A DNA stretch of 64,000 nucleotides. Source: Candidatus Eiseniibacteriota bacterium (GTDB lineage: Bacteria; Eisenbacteria; RBG-16-71-46; CAIMUX01). Below the pieces are notes generated by a model. The model worked only from the letters and a program-made list of their open reading frames with translations. It was not told the origin of the DNA and did no database searches. Shown here one piece after another: positions 22,665-32,293 of the stretch. The position numbers were made by a program, and so were the translations under genes. Each line of letters begins with the position of its first letter. The first letter of the stretch is position 1. The stretch lies in the NCBI GenBank assembly GCA_016712505.1, contig JADJQY010000017.1:34858-98857 (forward strand), read 5' to 3'.

Positions 22665-24503
22665 CTAGCGGACGAACGCGCGGGAGGAGTCGGCCAGCAC
22701 CTCGGAGAGAGAGGGGACGTCGGTGGTGTCGGCGAGCCAGACCCTGGAGAGGCGGCCGAGGAGATCGCCGCGGGTTTCGGCGGCGCCGCGGACGCGGGGG
22801 GAGACGAGGTCAACCTCCTCGCGATAGACGAGAAAGGCGACGGGGCGATCGCGGCGGACGCGGGCCTCGATCTCGCGGTTGACCTGCTCGAGACGGGCGT
22901 CGTCGCTGGTCGAGAGCGCGGTCCGGATGAGGCCATCGACGGTCACGCTCGCGTAGTCGCCGCCGTTCCAGCGACCCCAGGAGGCCCACAGCGGCGAGAG
23001 ATCGGGCGCCTCGGGGGGACGGAAGCCCAGCAGGGCAGCCTGGAAGAGACCACTCTCGAAGCGGCTAAAGAGGAGATCGGAGTCGACCGGTTCGGGCTCG
23101 AGCAGGATGCCGATGGTGAACAGATCCTCCTCGAGATAGGTGAGCATCCGCTCGCGGAGTTCGTTGCTGCGATCGTAGAGGACCCGGATCCGGATGGGGG
23201 TCTCGATCACGCTCGAGGAGTCGCCGGCGAAGAGAGCGCGACCGCGCAGGCCGTCGCCGTCGCCGTCGACGAAGCCGAGTTGGTCGAGCAGGGCCTGGGC
23301 GCGAGCGACAGCGTGCGTCGGGGCCGGATTGGCGCGGAGCAGGGAATCGAGGCGGGCCTCGACCGAGAGAGTCTCGGGCAGGCTGGGGCCGAACACCGCA
23401 GGCTCCGCGGGGGCCATCTTCGTCGAGTCGATCGGCGCGAGAGCGTGCACGCGCGGTTCGAGCACTCCCCCGGCGGGACCTCCGTAACTGTGGCCCCGCC
23501 ACGAGAGGAGGCTGCTCACCAGGCGATCGCGATCGATGGCCAGCGAGATCGCTTCGCGAAATGCCGGAGTGAAAAGCGGGTCGTCCCAGCGGAACCAGAG
23601 CATCTCGATCGAGGCGACCCCGCGGGCGTGGGCCGCGACCTGCGCTTCCGCCGGGACCCAGTTGACCAGGTGAAAGATGGGAACGTCCGCGACGTAGTCC
23701 GCCCGGCCGGCGGCGAGACGAATCACCCGCGAGTCGACGCCGGGGCAGGGTTCGAAGAGGACGTGCCGCACCCAGGGGCGCGTGACGTACGGCAGGAGCG
23801 GGTTCGCCCGGAAGATCAGGTTCTTGCCGGTGAGGTTCTGCGGAATCCGGAAGGCGCCGGCCGAAGGGAGGGGGCGCGAGAGACTCGATCCCTTTCCCTT
23901 CTGCCGATCGTCGAGCCAGTCGGCGGAGAGGATGGGATGGGAACACGCCTCGTAGGCGCGCCAGGCGGCGACATCGCCACGAAAGACGAAGCGGACCAGG
24001 CTGTCGTCGAGCGCCTCGACGCGGAGGAGCAACGCCCCGCCGCGCGCGGGCAGAGGCTTGGCCCGCGTGCCGCCGGCCGGCAACACCGAACCGAAGTAGC
24101 CGGCATCGAGATACGCCTCGTAACTGGCGACCACGTCGCGAGCGTTCACCCGGGTGGTGTCGTCCCAGAGACGGTCGCCGCGCAGACGCAGGGTGAGCGT
24201 GCGCTCCTCCTCGTTCCAGTCCCAGGCGCGGGCGAGGTCCCCCCGCACGATCTGGCTCCGCGCACCGTTGGGGAGCGGACGGAGGAGCGCCGGATGGAGT
24301 CCGTCCCAAAGTTGGGGCTGAAAGGAGTTCCGCCCCTGCAGAGGATGGAGCGAGAGTCGGAGCGGTTCGACCGGCAGGAGCAGGGTGCCGCCGCTCTGCG
24401 GCCGTCCCTCAGTACGAGCCGCACTCGGGCGCTCGGCGGGCTGGCGACTGTCCCGCCCGCAACCGGCGATCAGGAGGATGCAGAGCAGGACAAACGGGAT
24501 CAT
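22665..24503 (-). CDS. extracellular solute-binding lipoprotein, family 5 (OppA/DppA-like)
   Basis: 612 aa from ATG 24503, which overlaps the aroC stop by 4 bases (ATGA) and starts a lipoprotein signal (MIPFVLLCILLIAGC, lipobox cysteine C15). The body follows the SBP_bac_5 pattern: LRLRGDRLWDDTTRVNARDVVASYEAYL, then PAFREAISLAIDRDRLV and RIRVLYDRSNELRERMLTYL. Such proteins capture peptides, nickel or sugars for an ABC importer. No permease or ATPase genes are adjacent, so it may serve a remote transporter or have another role. Its translational coupling to an aromatic amino-acid enzyme is unusual. Confidence 0.8.
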   Translation of the reverse strand: MIPFVLLCILLIAGCGRDSRQPAERPSAARTEGRPQSGGTLLLPVEPLRLSLHPLQGRNSFQPQLWDGLHPALLRPLPNGARSQIVRGDLARAWDWNEEERTLTLRLRGDRLWDDTTRVNARDVVASYEAYLDAGYFGSVLPAGGTRAKPLPARGGALLLRVEALDDSLVRFVFRGDVAAWRAYEACSHPILSADWLDDRQKGKGSSLSRPLPSAGAFRIPQNLTGKNLIFRANPLLPYVTRPWVRHVLFEPCPGVDSRVIRLAAGRADYVADVPIFHLVNWVPAEAQVAAHARGVASIEMLWFRWDDPLFTPAFREAISLAIDRDRLVSSLLSWRGHSYGGPAGGVLEPRVHALAPIDSTKMAPAEPAVFGPSLPETLSVEARLDSLLRANPAPTHAVARAQALLDQLGFVDGDGDGLRGRALFAGDSSSVIETPIRIRVLYDRSNELRERMLTYLEEDLFTIGILLEPEPVDSDLLFSRFESGLFQAALLGFRPPEAPDLSPLWASWGRWNGGDYASVTVDGLIRTALSTSDDARLEQVNREIEARVRRDRPVAFLVYREEVDLVSPRVRGAAETRGDLLGRLSRVWLADTTDVPSLSEVLADSSRAFVR

Positions 24504-25867
24504 GTGCGGCGGGAGCGCGGCTTCCGTTCGAGCCGGGCTCCGGCCACCACGCGCGACGAGGCTTCGCGCAGTGCGAGCTGGCGCATCCAGTGGTCGACCA
24601 GCACCAGCGCGGCCATCGTCTCGACCATCGGCACGGCGCGCGGCAGAACGCACGGATCGTGCCGCCCGCGGGCCGAGAGGGTCTGCCTCCGGCCGCGCGT
24701 GTCGACCGTCTCCTGCGGATGCCGGATGGTGGCGGTCGGCTTGAACGCGACGCGAAAGACGATCGGCTCCCCGTCGGAGATCCCGCCCTGGATGCCGCCC
24801 GAGCGGTTGGTGCGGGTGCCGATCATCCGCGAGCCGGGGCCGGAGGTCCCGGAGGCGCCGGACGCGCCGACGGTGCCGACAGTGCCGGAAGTGCCGGCAG
24901 TGCCCGAAGTGCGGCTCGAGCTTCGCCCGGCCGGTGCGCGGCGCGCGATGTAGGCATCGTTGTGCTCCGAGCCCCGGAGCAGCGTGCCGGCGAAACCGGA
25001 GCCGACCTCGAATCCCTTGGTCGCGGGGAGAGCGAGCATCGCCTTGCCGAGATCGGCCTCGAGTCGATCGAAGACCGGCTCACCCAGGCCGGCCGGGACG
25101 TTCCGGATGACACACTCGATCACCCCGCCGACCGAGTCGCCCGCCCGGCGCGCCGCTTCGATCAGGGCGATCATCCGCTCGGCCGCCGCGACATCAGGAC
25201 AGCGCACGGGGGTGCGATCGACCAGCGTGCGGGTGAGGGTCAGCGGATCGAGGCTGCCCCCGGGGGCAGTTCCAGCTCGTCCGGAACGACCTCCGCCGGA
25301 GCGGCCCGTGCCAACTGCGCGCGTGCCGGTCCCGCGGTCGCCGCCCGACACCTCGCGGAGGGGGTCGAGGAAGTCGCCGCTCACCCCGGCGATCGAACGC
25401 ACGTAGGCCACGATCTCGATCCCTTCGGCCAGTCGGAGGATCTTCTCCGCGATCGCCCCGGCGGCGACGCGACCGATCGTCTCCCGCGCGCTGGAGCGTC
25501 CGCCCCCCTGCCAGCTCCGAAACCCGTACTTCGCGTCGTAGGTGAAGTCGGCGTGGCTCGGGCGGTAGAGGTCCTTCATCTCTTCGTAGGCCCCGGGGCG
25601 AGCGTCCTCGTTCGGGACCGAGAGCAGGATCGGCGTGCCGAGCGTCTTCCCCTCGAAGACCCCGGAGAGGATCGAGACCCGATCGGCCTCCTGCCGCGGC
25701 GTGACGATGCGGCTCTGGCCGGGACGTCGGCGATCGAGCTGGGGCTGGATGTCGGCGACCGCGAGAGGGAGCTGCGCCGGACAGCCGTCGACCACCACGC
25801 CGACCCCGCCGCCGTGGGACTCGCCCCAGGTGGCGATTCGATAGAGAAGACCGTAGGTGCTGCTCAT
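24500..25867 (-). CDS. aroC: chorismate synthase with two low-complexity inserts
   Basis: 455 aa from ATG 25867 (MSSTYGLLYRIATWGESHG). An ATG at 25885, with GGGAGG just before it, would add six residues and is also possible. The enzyme converts EPSP to chorismate using reduced FMN. Motifs: TWGESHG, DRRRPGQSRIVTPRQE, GFRSWQGGGRSSARET, GSEHND and SGGIQGGISDGEPI. Usual length is 360-400 aa; here two Gly/Ser/Thr-rich inserts lie at about residues 172-203 and 309-345, both between conserved blocks. The second is a run of [SAV]-G-[TA] tripeptides encoded by 9-bp DNA repeats. All catalytic segments seem intact. The lipoprotein gene overlaps its stop. Confidence 0.92.
   Translation of the reverse strand: MSSTYGLLYRIATWGESHGGGVGVVVDGCPAQLPLAVADIQPQLDRRRPGQSRIVTPRQEADRVSILSGVFEGKTLGTPILLSVPNEDARPGAYEEMKDLYRPSHADFTYDAKYGFRSWQGGGRSSARETIGRVAAGAIAEKILRLAEGIEIVAYVRSIAGVSGDFLDPLREVSGGDRGTGTRAVGTGRSGGGRSGRAGTAPGGSLDPLTLTRTLVDRTPVRCPDVAAAERMIALIEAARRAGDSVGGVIECVIRNVPAGLGEPVFDRLEADLGKAMLALPATKGFEVGSGFAGTLLRGSEHNDAYIARRAPAGRSSSRTSGTAGTSGTVGTVGASGASGTSGPGSRMIGTRTNRSGGIQGGISDGEPIVFRVAFKPTATIRHPQETVDTRGRRQTLSARGRHDPCVLPRAVPMVETMAALVLVDHWMRQLALREASSRVVAGARLERKPRSRRT
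24843..24914. repeat. 9-bp tandem repeat inside aroC (8 units)
   Basis: Eight contiguous imperfect 9-base units, such as GACGCGCCG, ACAGTGCCG, GAAGTGCCG and GCAGTGCCC. On the coding strand they read as Gly-centred tripeptides (SGT, AGT, VGT, SGA). Because the unit is three codons, copy-number change keeps the reading frame. Confidence 0.8.
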
Positions 25868-25947
25868 GGGGGCAGAACCTAACATTCCCCTCCCGCGTGC
25901 CTCAAGGAAGCGCCGCGAGCGAACCTCGTGCTACCCTCCCACCGCTC

Positions 25948-27794
25948 ATGGGCAGCCCCAGCTACAAGACGCTCCATCGTCGGGCGCAGTTCCTCTACCA
26001 GCTCGGTCGGGATCTCGAACGGATCTCGAGCCAGCTCGATACCAGTCGCGTGGTCCGGATCGCGCTGCGGAAGCTCGGCGAGGCGCTGGAGGCCGACATC
26101 GCGATCCAGGTCGATGCTCGCTATGCCGACCAGACGCTCAAGTCGCCCTACCGCCTGGCGCTGACCCCGCGGGGCACCAAGCTGCTCGAGCGCGCCGCGC
26201 GCAACCCCGAACTCGAGCCGGCCGGGCCGCCCTTTCTCGAGCAGTGCGCCGAGTTCCTCCGTCGCGGCATCGGGCCGGCCGATCGCGAGCTGCTCCTGGT
26301 GCGGATCGCGCTGGGAGAGCGGGTGGTCGCGGTGCTGGGATTTCGTCGGCCCGGGCGAAACTGGGGGCGCGCCGATGCCTTCCTCGGACGCGACGCCGCG
26401 GAGATCGTCATCGGGTACCTGATGCACCGGGAGAGGGAACGGGCCCAGTCGGTCAAGGAACGGATCTACGCCAAGCTGCTCGGCGAGCTGCGCCCGAAGG
26501 ACGTCCTCTACCAGATCCTCCACGGGCTCGAGCGACTGCTGCAGTACGACCACAGCGGATCGGTCCACCTCGTCTCCCCCTCGGGCGGGGCGCTCCTCCT
26601 CCAGGCCGAGATCATCACCTGGACGAAGGCGAAGTCGGATCGGATCGGTCGCGCCTACGAGATCGACGATCCGGCGATCGACTGGCTGCGTCGGCTCGGT
26701 CGACCGATTCTGCTGCGCGGCGACGCCACCGCGGTCGAAGGGGACACCTCCGCCTCCGCGCCGTCCGAGTTCGGGCCGTGGACCCGACTCGGGCCGTCGG
26801 AGCTGCCGCCGGAGTCGATCGTGCGCGCGCTACGCGACACCATGCCCGGAGCGCCGGCCAGCGGAGCGCGGATCCTCGTGCCGCTCACGCGCGAGTCGAG
26901 CGTGCTCGGTCTGCTCCAGATCCAGGGACGGAGCGCGGCGGCCTTCACCCGCAACGATCTCGAGGCGCTCACCTGTTCGTAGCGCTCGCCGCGGTGGCGG
27001 TCTACAACTCCGAGCTGGTGCACACCCAGCACGAGCGGCTGATCAGCGCGGAGCGGAAGGTGGCGCTGGCCGACCTGGCGCGGGCGATCTCGCATGACCT
27101 CAACAACGCCTTCGGCGTGATGCTGCCGCTGATCCAGACGCTGCGGCGTGACCTGGCCGACCGGTCGATCGGGTTGGACGACGTGGAGCGCGACCTCGAG
27201 GTGCTGGCCCACTACGCCCAGATGAGTGCCCGGATCTTCAAAGGACTGCTCTCCGTCGCGCGCGGGCGGGCCGAGGCGCCGCGACGGCTCGACCTCACCT
27301 CCGTGCTCGAGCAGGCGATCACCATCCTCCGCCCCAGTCTCGGCGCGGCGGGGATCGCGGTGTCGTTGACCGCGGAGGAGTCGTCCCCGACCGTGCTGGC
27401 CCGACGGGGCGAGATGGAGCAGCTCTTCCTGAACCTGTTCTACAACGCCCGCGATGCGATGGCGAGCCAGGGAGGACGGATCGACGTCCGGATCCGCGGA
27501 GAGGCCGACGGCGTGCGGATCGAGATCGCCGACACCGGGCCGGGCATTCCGGAGGAACTGCGCACCCGCGTCTTCGAGCCGTTCTTCACCACCAAGGAGG
27601 CCGGCTCGGGTCTCGGACTCGACATCTGCCGTTCGATCGTCTGGGACTATGATGGACGACTTGAACTCGACTCCGGGCCTGGACGCGGCACCACGGCCAT
27701 CGTCTGGCTGCCGCGCGAAGCGCCCGACCTGGCGCGGATCACGATCGATCTGCGCCCCGCCAACGGAGAACCTGAACGCGAGAGAGGGGCATGA
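25948..27794 (+). CDS. GAF-domain sensor histidine kinase, frameshifted
   Basis: About 615 aa if one base is added. The start is ATG 25948, 80 bases from the divergent aroC start. Two GAF-like regions (about residues 10-160 and 165-350) precede a HisKA box, LADLARAISHDLNNAFG (phospho-acceptor about H383), and an HATPase_c domain with NLFYNARDAM, DTGPGIPEEL, FEPFFTTK and GSGLGLDICRS. There is no membrane segment, so it is a cytoplasmic sensor. The first frame stops at 26980-26982 (...DLEALTCS). The downstream frame continues FVALAAVAVYNSEL, which is exactly the expected end of the GAF domain, so one base is missing near 26970-26975. It overlaps the response-regulator gene by 4 bases. Confidence 0.85.
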
Positions 27795-29004
27795 GCATTC
27801 CCAACACTGAGCGGCTCCTGCTCGCGAATCGCGTGCCGCCCGCGCCGGGCGAGAAGCGTCGCGTGCTCGTGGTCGATGACGAGCCCGGGATGCGCTACAT
27901 GGCGCGCCGGGTGCTGAGTCGGCGTTTCGAGGTGAGCGAGGCGGGGACCGCGGAGGAGGGGCTCGAGCTGCTCGAGACCGGGACCTTTCACCTTGCGGTG
28001 GTCGACGTGCGCCTGCCCGGCGCGTCCGGGCTCGAACTGCTGACCGCGATCAAGACCTGCTGTGTGGGCATCGACGTGATCGTCATGACCGGCTCGGCCG
28101 CCGATCCGGACGAGGCGCTGGAGGACGCGGTCCGCCGGCAGGCGTTCTTCTTCCTCCGGAAACCGTTCCCGATGACCGTGCTCGAGACGTTGGCCGAGCG
28201 CGCGGCCGAACGGCAGGAACTCGAGGAGCGGGTGGCCAATCATGTCCGGGTGCTGGAGCAGAACCTGGAGAGCGCCCGCGTCTTTCAGGAGCGACTCCTG
28301 CCACCGCGGCGCTGGAAGGGCCCGCGGATCGAGATCGCCTCGTACTACGCCGCGTCGGAGCGGCTCTCGGGCGACTTCTTCGACTACTGGCGCCTCCCCG
28401 ACGGAGGCAGCGCGCTCTTCATCGCCGACGTGATGGGGCACGGCGCCTCCGCGGCGATGATCACCGGCATCGTGAAGAGTCAGGTCCGGAGCCTCTCGAG
28501 CGAGATCACCGATCCGGGTTCGGTCCTCTACGCCCTGGAGGAGGAACTGGCCAAGGTGCGGATCGGATCGTTCCTCACCGCCCTCCTGGTCTTCGACCAT
28601 CCGGCGGAAGGGGAACTGCTCTACTGCGGCGCGGGCACCCCCCTGCCCTCGCCCTGCTGCCGGGAGAGACGATCGTCCGGCTGGAGTCGACCGGCGTCCC
28701 GATGAACACCGGCCTCCCGCTCGCCGCCCGCGAGACCGGCTCGATCGCCCGACGGCCGGACCTCCGGCTCCTGCTCCTCACCGACGGCTACGGCGAGGCG
28801 GCCGGGCCGGACGGCTCCCGGTTCGATGAAACCGATCTGGGGGGCACCTCGCCCTTCGACCGGGCGGTCCACGATGCCCTCTCCGCCCCCCTCCCGGAGG
28901 AGGGCCTGCGCCGCCTGGAGGCGAGCTGGACCGGTTTCGTGGCCGGGGGCGCCGGGGAAGACGACCGGGCGGCCGTCCTGGCCCGGCTGCTCCCCGCTTC
29001 ATGA
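27791..29004 (+). CDS. response regulator with SpoIIE/PP2C-type phosphatase domain, frameshifted
   Basis: About 404 aa if one base is added. The N-terminal REC domain has acidic pair D29-D30, phospho-acceptor D72 in VVDVRLPG, and K124 in FLRKPF. After a coiled-coil linker comes a SpoIIE-like phosphatase: YYAASERLSGDFFDYWRL, FIADVMGHGASAAMIT and LLLTDGYGEA. The first frame ends at 28705 after YCGAGTPLPSP. With one more G in the GGG at about 28633-28635 it reads YCGAGHPPALALLPGET and joins the second frame, which contains PMNTGLPLAARE. Such proteins act as phosphorylation-controlled serine phosphatases in partner-switching stress pathways. The partner kinase overlaps upstream (ATGA). No anti-sigma or STAS antagonist gene is nearby. 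Confidence 0.85.
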
Positions 29005-29030
29005 GATTTCATCTCGGCCCGTGCGACCGC

Positions 29031-29060
29031 TTGGAGACGGTGTCAGAGATGGTCTACAAT
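29031..29060 (+). promoter_or_regulatory. sigma70-like promoter for the first subtilase gene
   Basis: TTGGAG (29031-29036), an 18-base spacer, then TACAAT (29055-29060) in the 150-base gap before the subtilase. Both hexamers are close to the vegetative consensus and the region is AT-rich for this genome. It would give a leader of about 90 bases. Confidence 0.5.
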
Positions 29061-29154
29061 TTACGCCGCAGTGCATCTGTCGTCCCCGGACGCGGATGCG
29101 TCCCCCTGCGGGACCAGCCCCCGCACATTTGCCACAGGAAGTAGGAGGATACAC

Positions 29155-32118
29155 ATGCCCTCGACCCGTCCGGGCGTCCCCCCGACGACTCCGCTCAGCC
29201 CGCGTCGCATCCCCGCGTGGATCGGCGCCACGCTGACCGCGGTCGTCGCCGCCGGCACTCTCCTGCCGGGAGCGGCCTTTGCCGGCCGTCTCCATCCGGC
29301 CCTCCAGGAAGAACTTTCGTCCCTCTCGTTGAACGATCAGGCCACGGCGATCATCGTGCTGAAGGACCAGGTGGATCTGGACGCTCTTCAGGCGTCGCTC
29401 CGGGCCCGTCGCGCCAACCGCGCCGAGTGGCATCGTGAAGTGGTCCTCGCCCTCCAGGAGAAGGCGGCCGAGAGTCAGGCCACCCTGCTGCGCGAACTCG
29501 AGGCGAAGAAGCAGAGCGGTCTGGTCGAAGGCTACACCCCCTACTGGATCTCCAACCTGGTCGTGGTCCGCGCCCAGCGGGCGACGATCGAAGAGCTGGC
29601 CAACCGCTTCGATGTCGAGCAGGTCGAGCGCAACTTCAAGCCGCTCCTGATCGAGCCGATCGCGCCGGCCACCCCGGGCGACGGCCAGAGCCCGCTCACC
29701 GCCATCGGCATAACGCCGGGGGTCAAGGCGATCAACGCGAACAAGGTCTGGTACGAGCTCGACATCCGCGGCGAAGGCGCCCTGGTGGCCAACATGGACA
29801 CCGGCGTCGACGGCAACCACAACGCGCTCAAGACGCGCTGGCGCGGTTTCGGTGGCGCGCAGCCGTGGCAGGAGTGCTGGCTCGACGTGCTCGGCACCAA
29901 CACCCAGCAGCCGACCGACACCGGCGGACACGGAACCCACGTCATGGGTTCCATCACCGGTCTGGCCGTGAACGACACGATCGGCGTGTCCCCGGGCTCG
30001 CAGTGGATCGCCTGCAACGCCATCAACCAGGGGGTCGGCAGCGGCTTCGACAATGACGTGATCCAGTGCTTCCAGTGGCTGGCCGATCCGGACGGCAACG
30101 CCGGCACGGTCGACGATGTGCCGGACGTGGTGCAGAACTCCTGGCGCATCAATGAAGGATTCGGTGGCAACTACACCGACTGCGACACCCGCTGGAACGC
30201 GGCGATCGACGGCTGCGAGGCCTCGGGCGTGGTGGTGACCTTCTCGGCCGGTAATGAGGGACCGGGCTCGCAGACCATCGGCTCGCCCTCGGACCGCGCC
30301 ACGACCCTCTACAACGTCTTCTCGGTTGGAGCGGTCGACTGCACCAACGACAACACGTTCCCGTACAACATCGCAGGCTTTTCCAGCCGCGGCCCGACAG
30401 GCTGCAATGTACCGGCCGATCACAAGATCAAGCCGGAAATCTGCGGTCCGGGAGTCGACGTCTACTCGAGCTGGCCGGGCGGCAGCTACACCCTGCTCTC
30501 CGGAACCTCGATGTCCGGTCCGCACCTCGCCGGCGTGGTCGGCCTGATGCGCTCGGTCAACCCCGACCTGCCGGTCGAGGACGTGAAGCGGATCCTGATG
30601 GAAACCGCGCGCGACGAGAGCACGGCGGGTGAAGACAACACCTACGGGTGGGGCTTCGTCGACGCCTACGAGGCGGTGCTCCAGTCGGCGGTCGGCTACG
30701 GCCAGATCGCGGGCACGGTGACCAACGCCTCGAACGGCGGCACGCCGATTCCGAGCGCGCAGGTCAGTCTGGTCGAGGCGGCACGCGTCTTCACCGCGAA
30801 CGGGCTTGGCGCCTACCAGGGGAGCGCTCCGGCAGGTACCTACACGGTGACCTGCAGCCACCCCTCCTTCGCGACCCAGACGGTGCTCAACTTGACCCTG
30901 ACCGCCGGTCAGCTCACGACGCAGAACTTCTCGCTGACCGATACCGGTGCGCCGGCGATCTCGAACGTCCGCTATGAGTCGACGATCGAGAACGAGGCCA
31001 ACCCGATCCCGGTCACCGCGGCGATCACCGACTTCAGCGTTCTGAACGTCAAGGAAGTGGTCTACCGGGTGAACGGCGGTGCGTTCTCCTCCGTGCCGAT
31101 GAGCTTCGTCAGCGGCAGTGACTACGTCGGGAACATCCCGCCGCAGCACATCGGTGATCACATCGAGTTCTACATCCACGCGACCGACAACGTGGGGAAC
31201 TCGGGCGTCGATCCGGCCAACGCGCCGCTCGGCACCTACGACATCCTGCTCTCGCAGACCTTCTTCACCGACAATGCCGAGACCGACAAGGGATGGAGCT
31301 TCTCCACCGGCGGCGACAGCGGGGTCGGCACCTGGACACGGAATGATCCCCTTGGGACGTATTACGTCGCGCAGCAACAACAGTGCGAGCCGGCGGACGA
31401 TCACACCCCGGCGCCGGGGGTGAACTGCTTCTTCACCAAGCAGGGCACGTCTGGCGGAAGCCCGGGCCAGTCGGACGTGGACAATGGTTGCGTGACCCTG
31501 ACCAGCCCGGCGATCGACCTCTCGAATGCGTCCGAGGCGATCGTGAGCTACTGGCGCTGGTGGGCCCGCTTGGGGCCTAGCCAGTCCGGCAGCTTCGAGG
31601 TTGCGGTCTCGAGCAACAACGGCAGCACCTGGGTCACGATCGAGACCTTGAGCACCACGGTCAACGCCTGGACCGAGAAGTCGTTCGACGTGAGTGACTT
31701 CATCACCTTCTCGAGCCAGGTGAAGTTCCGCTTCAAGGCGTGCGACACCGGCGACGACGACCTGGTCGAGGCGGCGATCGACGACTTCGCGGTCGACGGG
31801 GTGCTGAACCCGCCGGTCGACGTGGCGGAGATCCCGACCGTCGGTAGCTACCTGTTCGTCAACCGGCCGAACCCGGCCACGCCGCAGACCATGATCCGCT
31901 ACCGGCTGGCCGCGAGCTCGCCGGCCACGATCACGATCTACGACGCGAGTGGTCGCCAGGTCCGGTCGCTGGTCAACGGCGTCCAGGCCGCGGGCGAGCA
32001 CGCCACGGTGTGGGACGGTCGGGACGACAACGGTCGCCCGGTCGCCTCGGGCGTCTACCTGTATCGCCTGCAGAACGAGCAGTTCCAGGCCGAGCGGAAG
32101 ATGCTCCTGGTCCGTTAA
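29155..32118 (+). CDS. secreted subtilisin-like serine protease (S8) with C-terminal sorting domain, copy 1
   Basis: 987 aa. ATG 29155 has TAGGAGG about seven bases upstream. Order: signal peptide (1-43, ending GAAFA-G); I9-like propeptide (about 44-170); S8 domain with triad D215 (MDTGVDGNH), H259 (GGHGTHVMGS) and S452 (SGTSMSGPHLAG), plus oxyanion Asn in FSAGNEGPG; a carboxypeptidase-regulatory-like module near 516-600; a jelly-roll module (about 700-880) rich in aromatic strands; and a FlgD/T9SS type A-like C-terminal domain from NRPNPATPQ (about 903) to RKMLLVR. It is probably an extracellular or surface protease. The following gene is a close paralogue of the same architecture. Confidence 0.92.
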   Translation: MPSTRPGVPPTTPLSPRRIPAWIGATLTAVVAAGTLLPGAAFAGRLHPALQEELSSLSLNDQATAIIVLKDQVDLDALQASLRARRANRAEWHREVVLALQEKAAESQATLLRELEAKKQSGLVEGYTPYWISNLVVVRAQRATIEELANRFDVEQVERNFKPLLIEPIAPATPGDGQSPLTAIGITPGVKAINANKVWYELDIRGEGALVANMDTGVDGNHNALKTRWRGFGGAQPWQECWLDVLGTNTQQPTDTGGHGTHVMGSITGLAVNDTIGVSPGSQWIACNAINQGVGSGFDNDVIQCFQWLADPDGNAGTVDDVPDVVQNSWRINEGFGGNYTDCDTRWNAAIDGCEASGVVVTFSAGNEGPGSQTIGSPSDRATTLYNVFSVGAVDCTNDNTFPYNIAGFSSRGPTGCNVPADHKIKPEICGPGVDVYSSWPGGSYTLLSGTSMSGPHLAGVVGLMRSVNPDLPVEDVKRILMETARDESTAGEDNTYGWGFVDAYEAVLQSAVGYGQIAGTVTNASNGGTPIPSAQVSLVEAARVFTANGLGAYQGSAPAGTYTVTCSHPSFATQTVLNLTLTAGQLTTQNFSLTDTGAPAISNVRYESTIENEANPIPVTAAITDFSVLNVKEVVYRVNGGAFSSVPMSFVSGSDYVGNIPPQHIGDHIEFYIHATDNVGNSGVDPANAPLGTYDILLSQTFFTDNAETDKGWSFSTGGDSGVGTWTRNDPLGTYYVAQQQQCEPADDHTPAPGVNCFFTKQGTSGGSPGQSDVDNGCVTLTSPAIDLSNASEAIVSYWRWWARLGPSQSGSFEVAVSSNNGSTWVTIETLSTTVNAWTEKSFDVSDFITFSSQVKFRFKACDTGDDDLVEAAIDDFAVDGVLNPPVDVAEIPTVGSYLFVNRPNPATPQTMIRYRLAASSPATITIYDASGRQVRSLVNGVQAAGEHATVWDGRDDNGRPVASGVYLYRLQNEQFQAERKMLLVR

Positions 32119-32158
32119 TCGAGATCGTTCGGGCTGAGCCGAGCCCGGTTCTCACCTG

Positions 32159-32199
32159 CCGCCCCCTGGGGAACTCCCCGGGGGGCGGTTCTTCGTTTC
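32159..32199 (+). terminator. rho-independent-like terminator after subtilase 1
   Basis: Left arm 32159-32172 (CCGCCCCCTGGGGA) pairs with right arm 32175-32188 (TCCCCGGGGGGCGG) with a single G-U step, followed by TTCTTCGTTTC. It lies about 40 bases after the stop codon. The T-tract is imperfect but T-rich for this genome. Confidence 0.65.
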
Positions 32200-32293
32200 C
32201 CGGGAGATGTCGGTATCAAATCGGGAGCGGACGCGACTGAGTTTCAGAAGCGCTCCGCCACCACCCGAAGCTTCACAGAGCGAAGGAGAAACG

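Noticed and set aside
15386..29004. Programmed ribosomal frameshifting in the four split genes
   Set aside because: The sites share no slippery heptamer with a downstream structure, and the four protein families do not use recoding; one missing base explains each.
28999..32001. 1000-codon minus-strand open frame
   Set aside because: It mirrors the subtilase gene; the translation is Arg/Asp/Val-rich without domains, as expected for GC-rich antisense frames.
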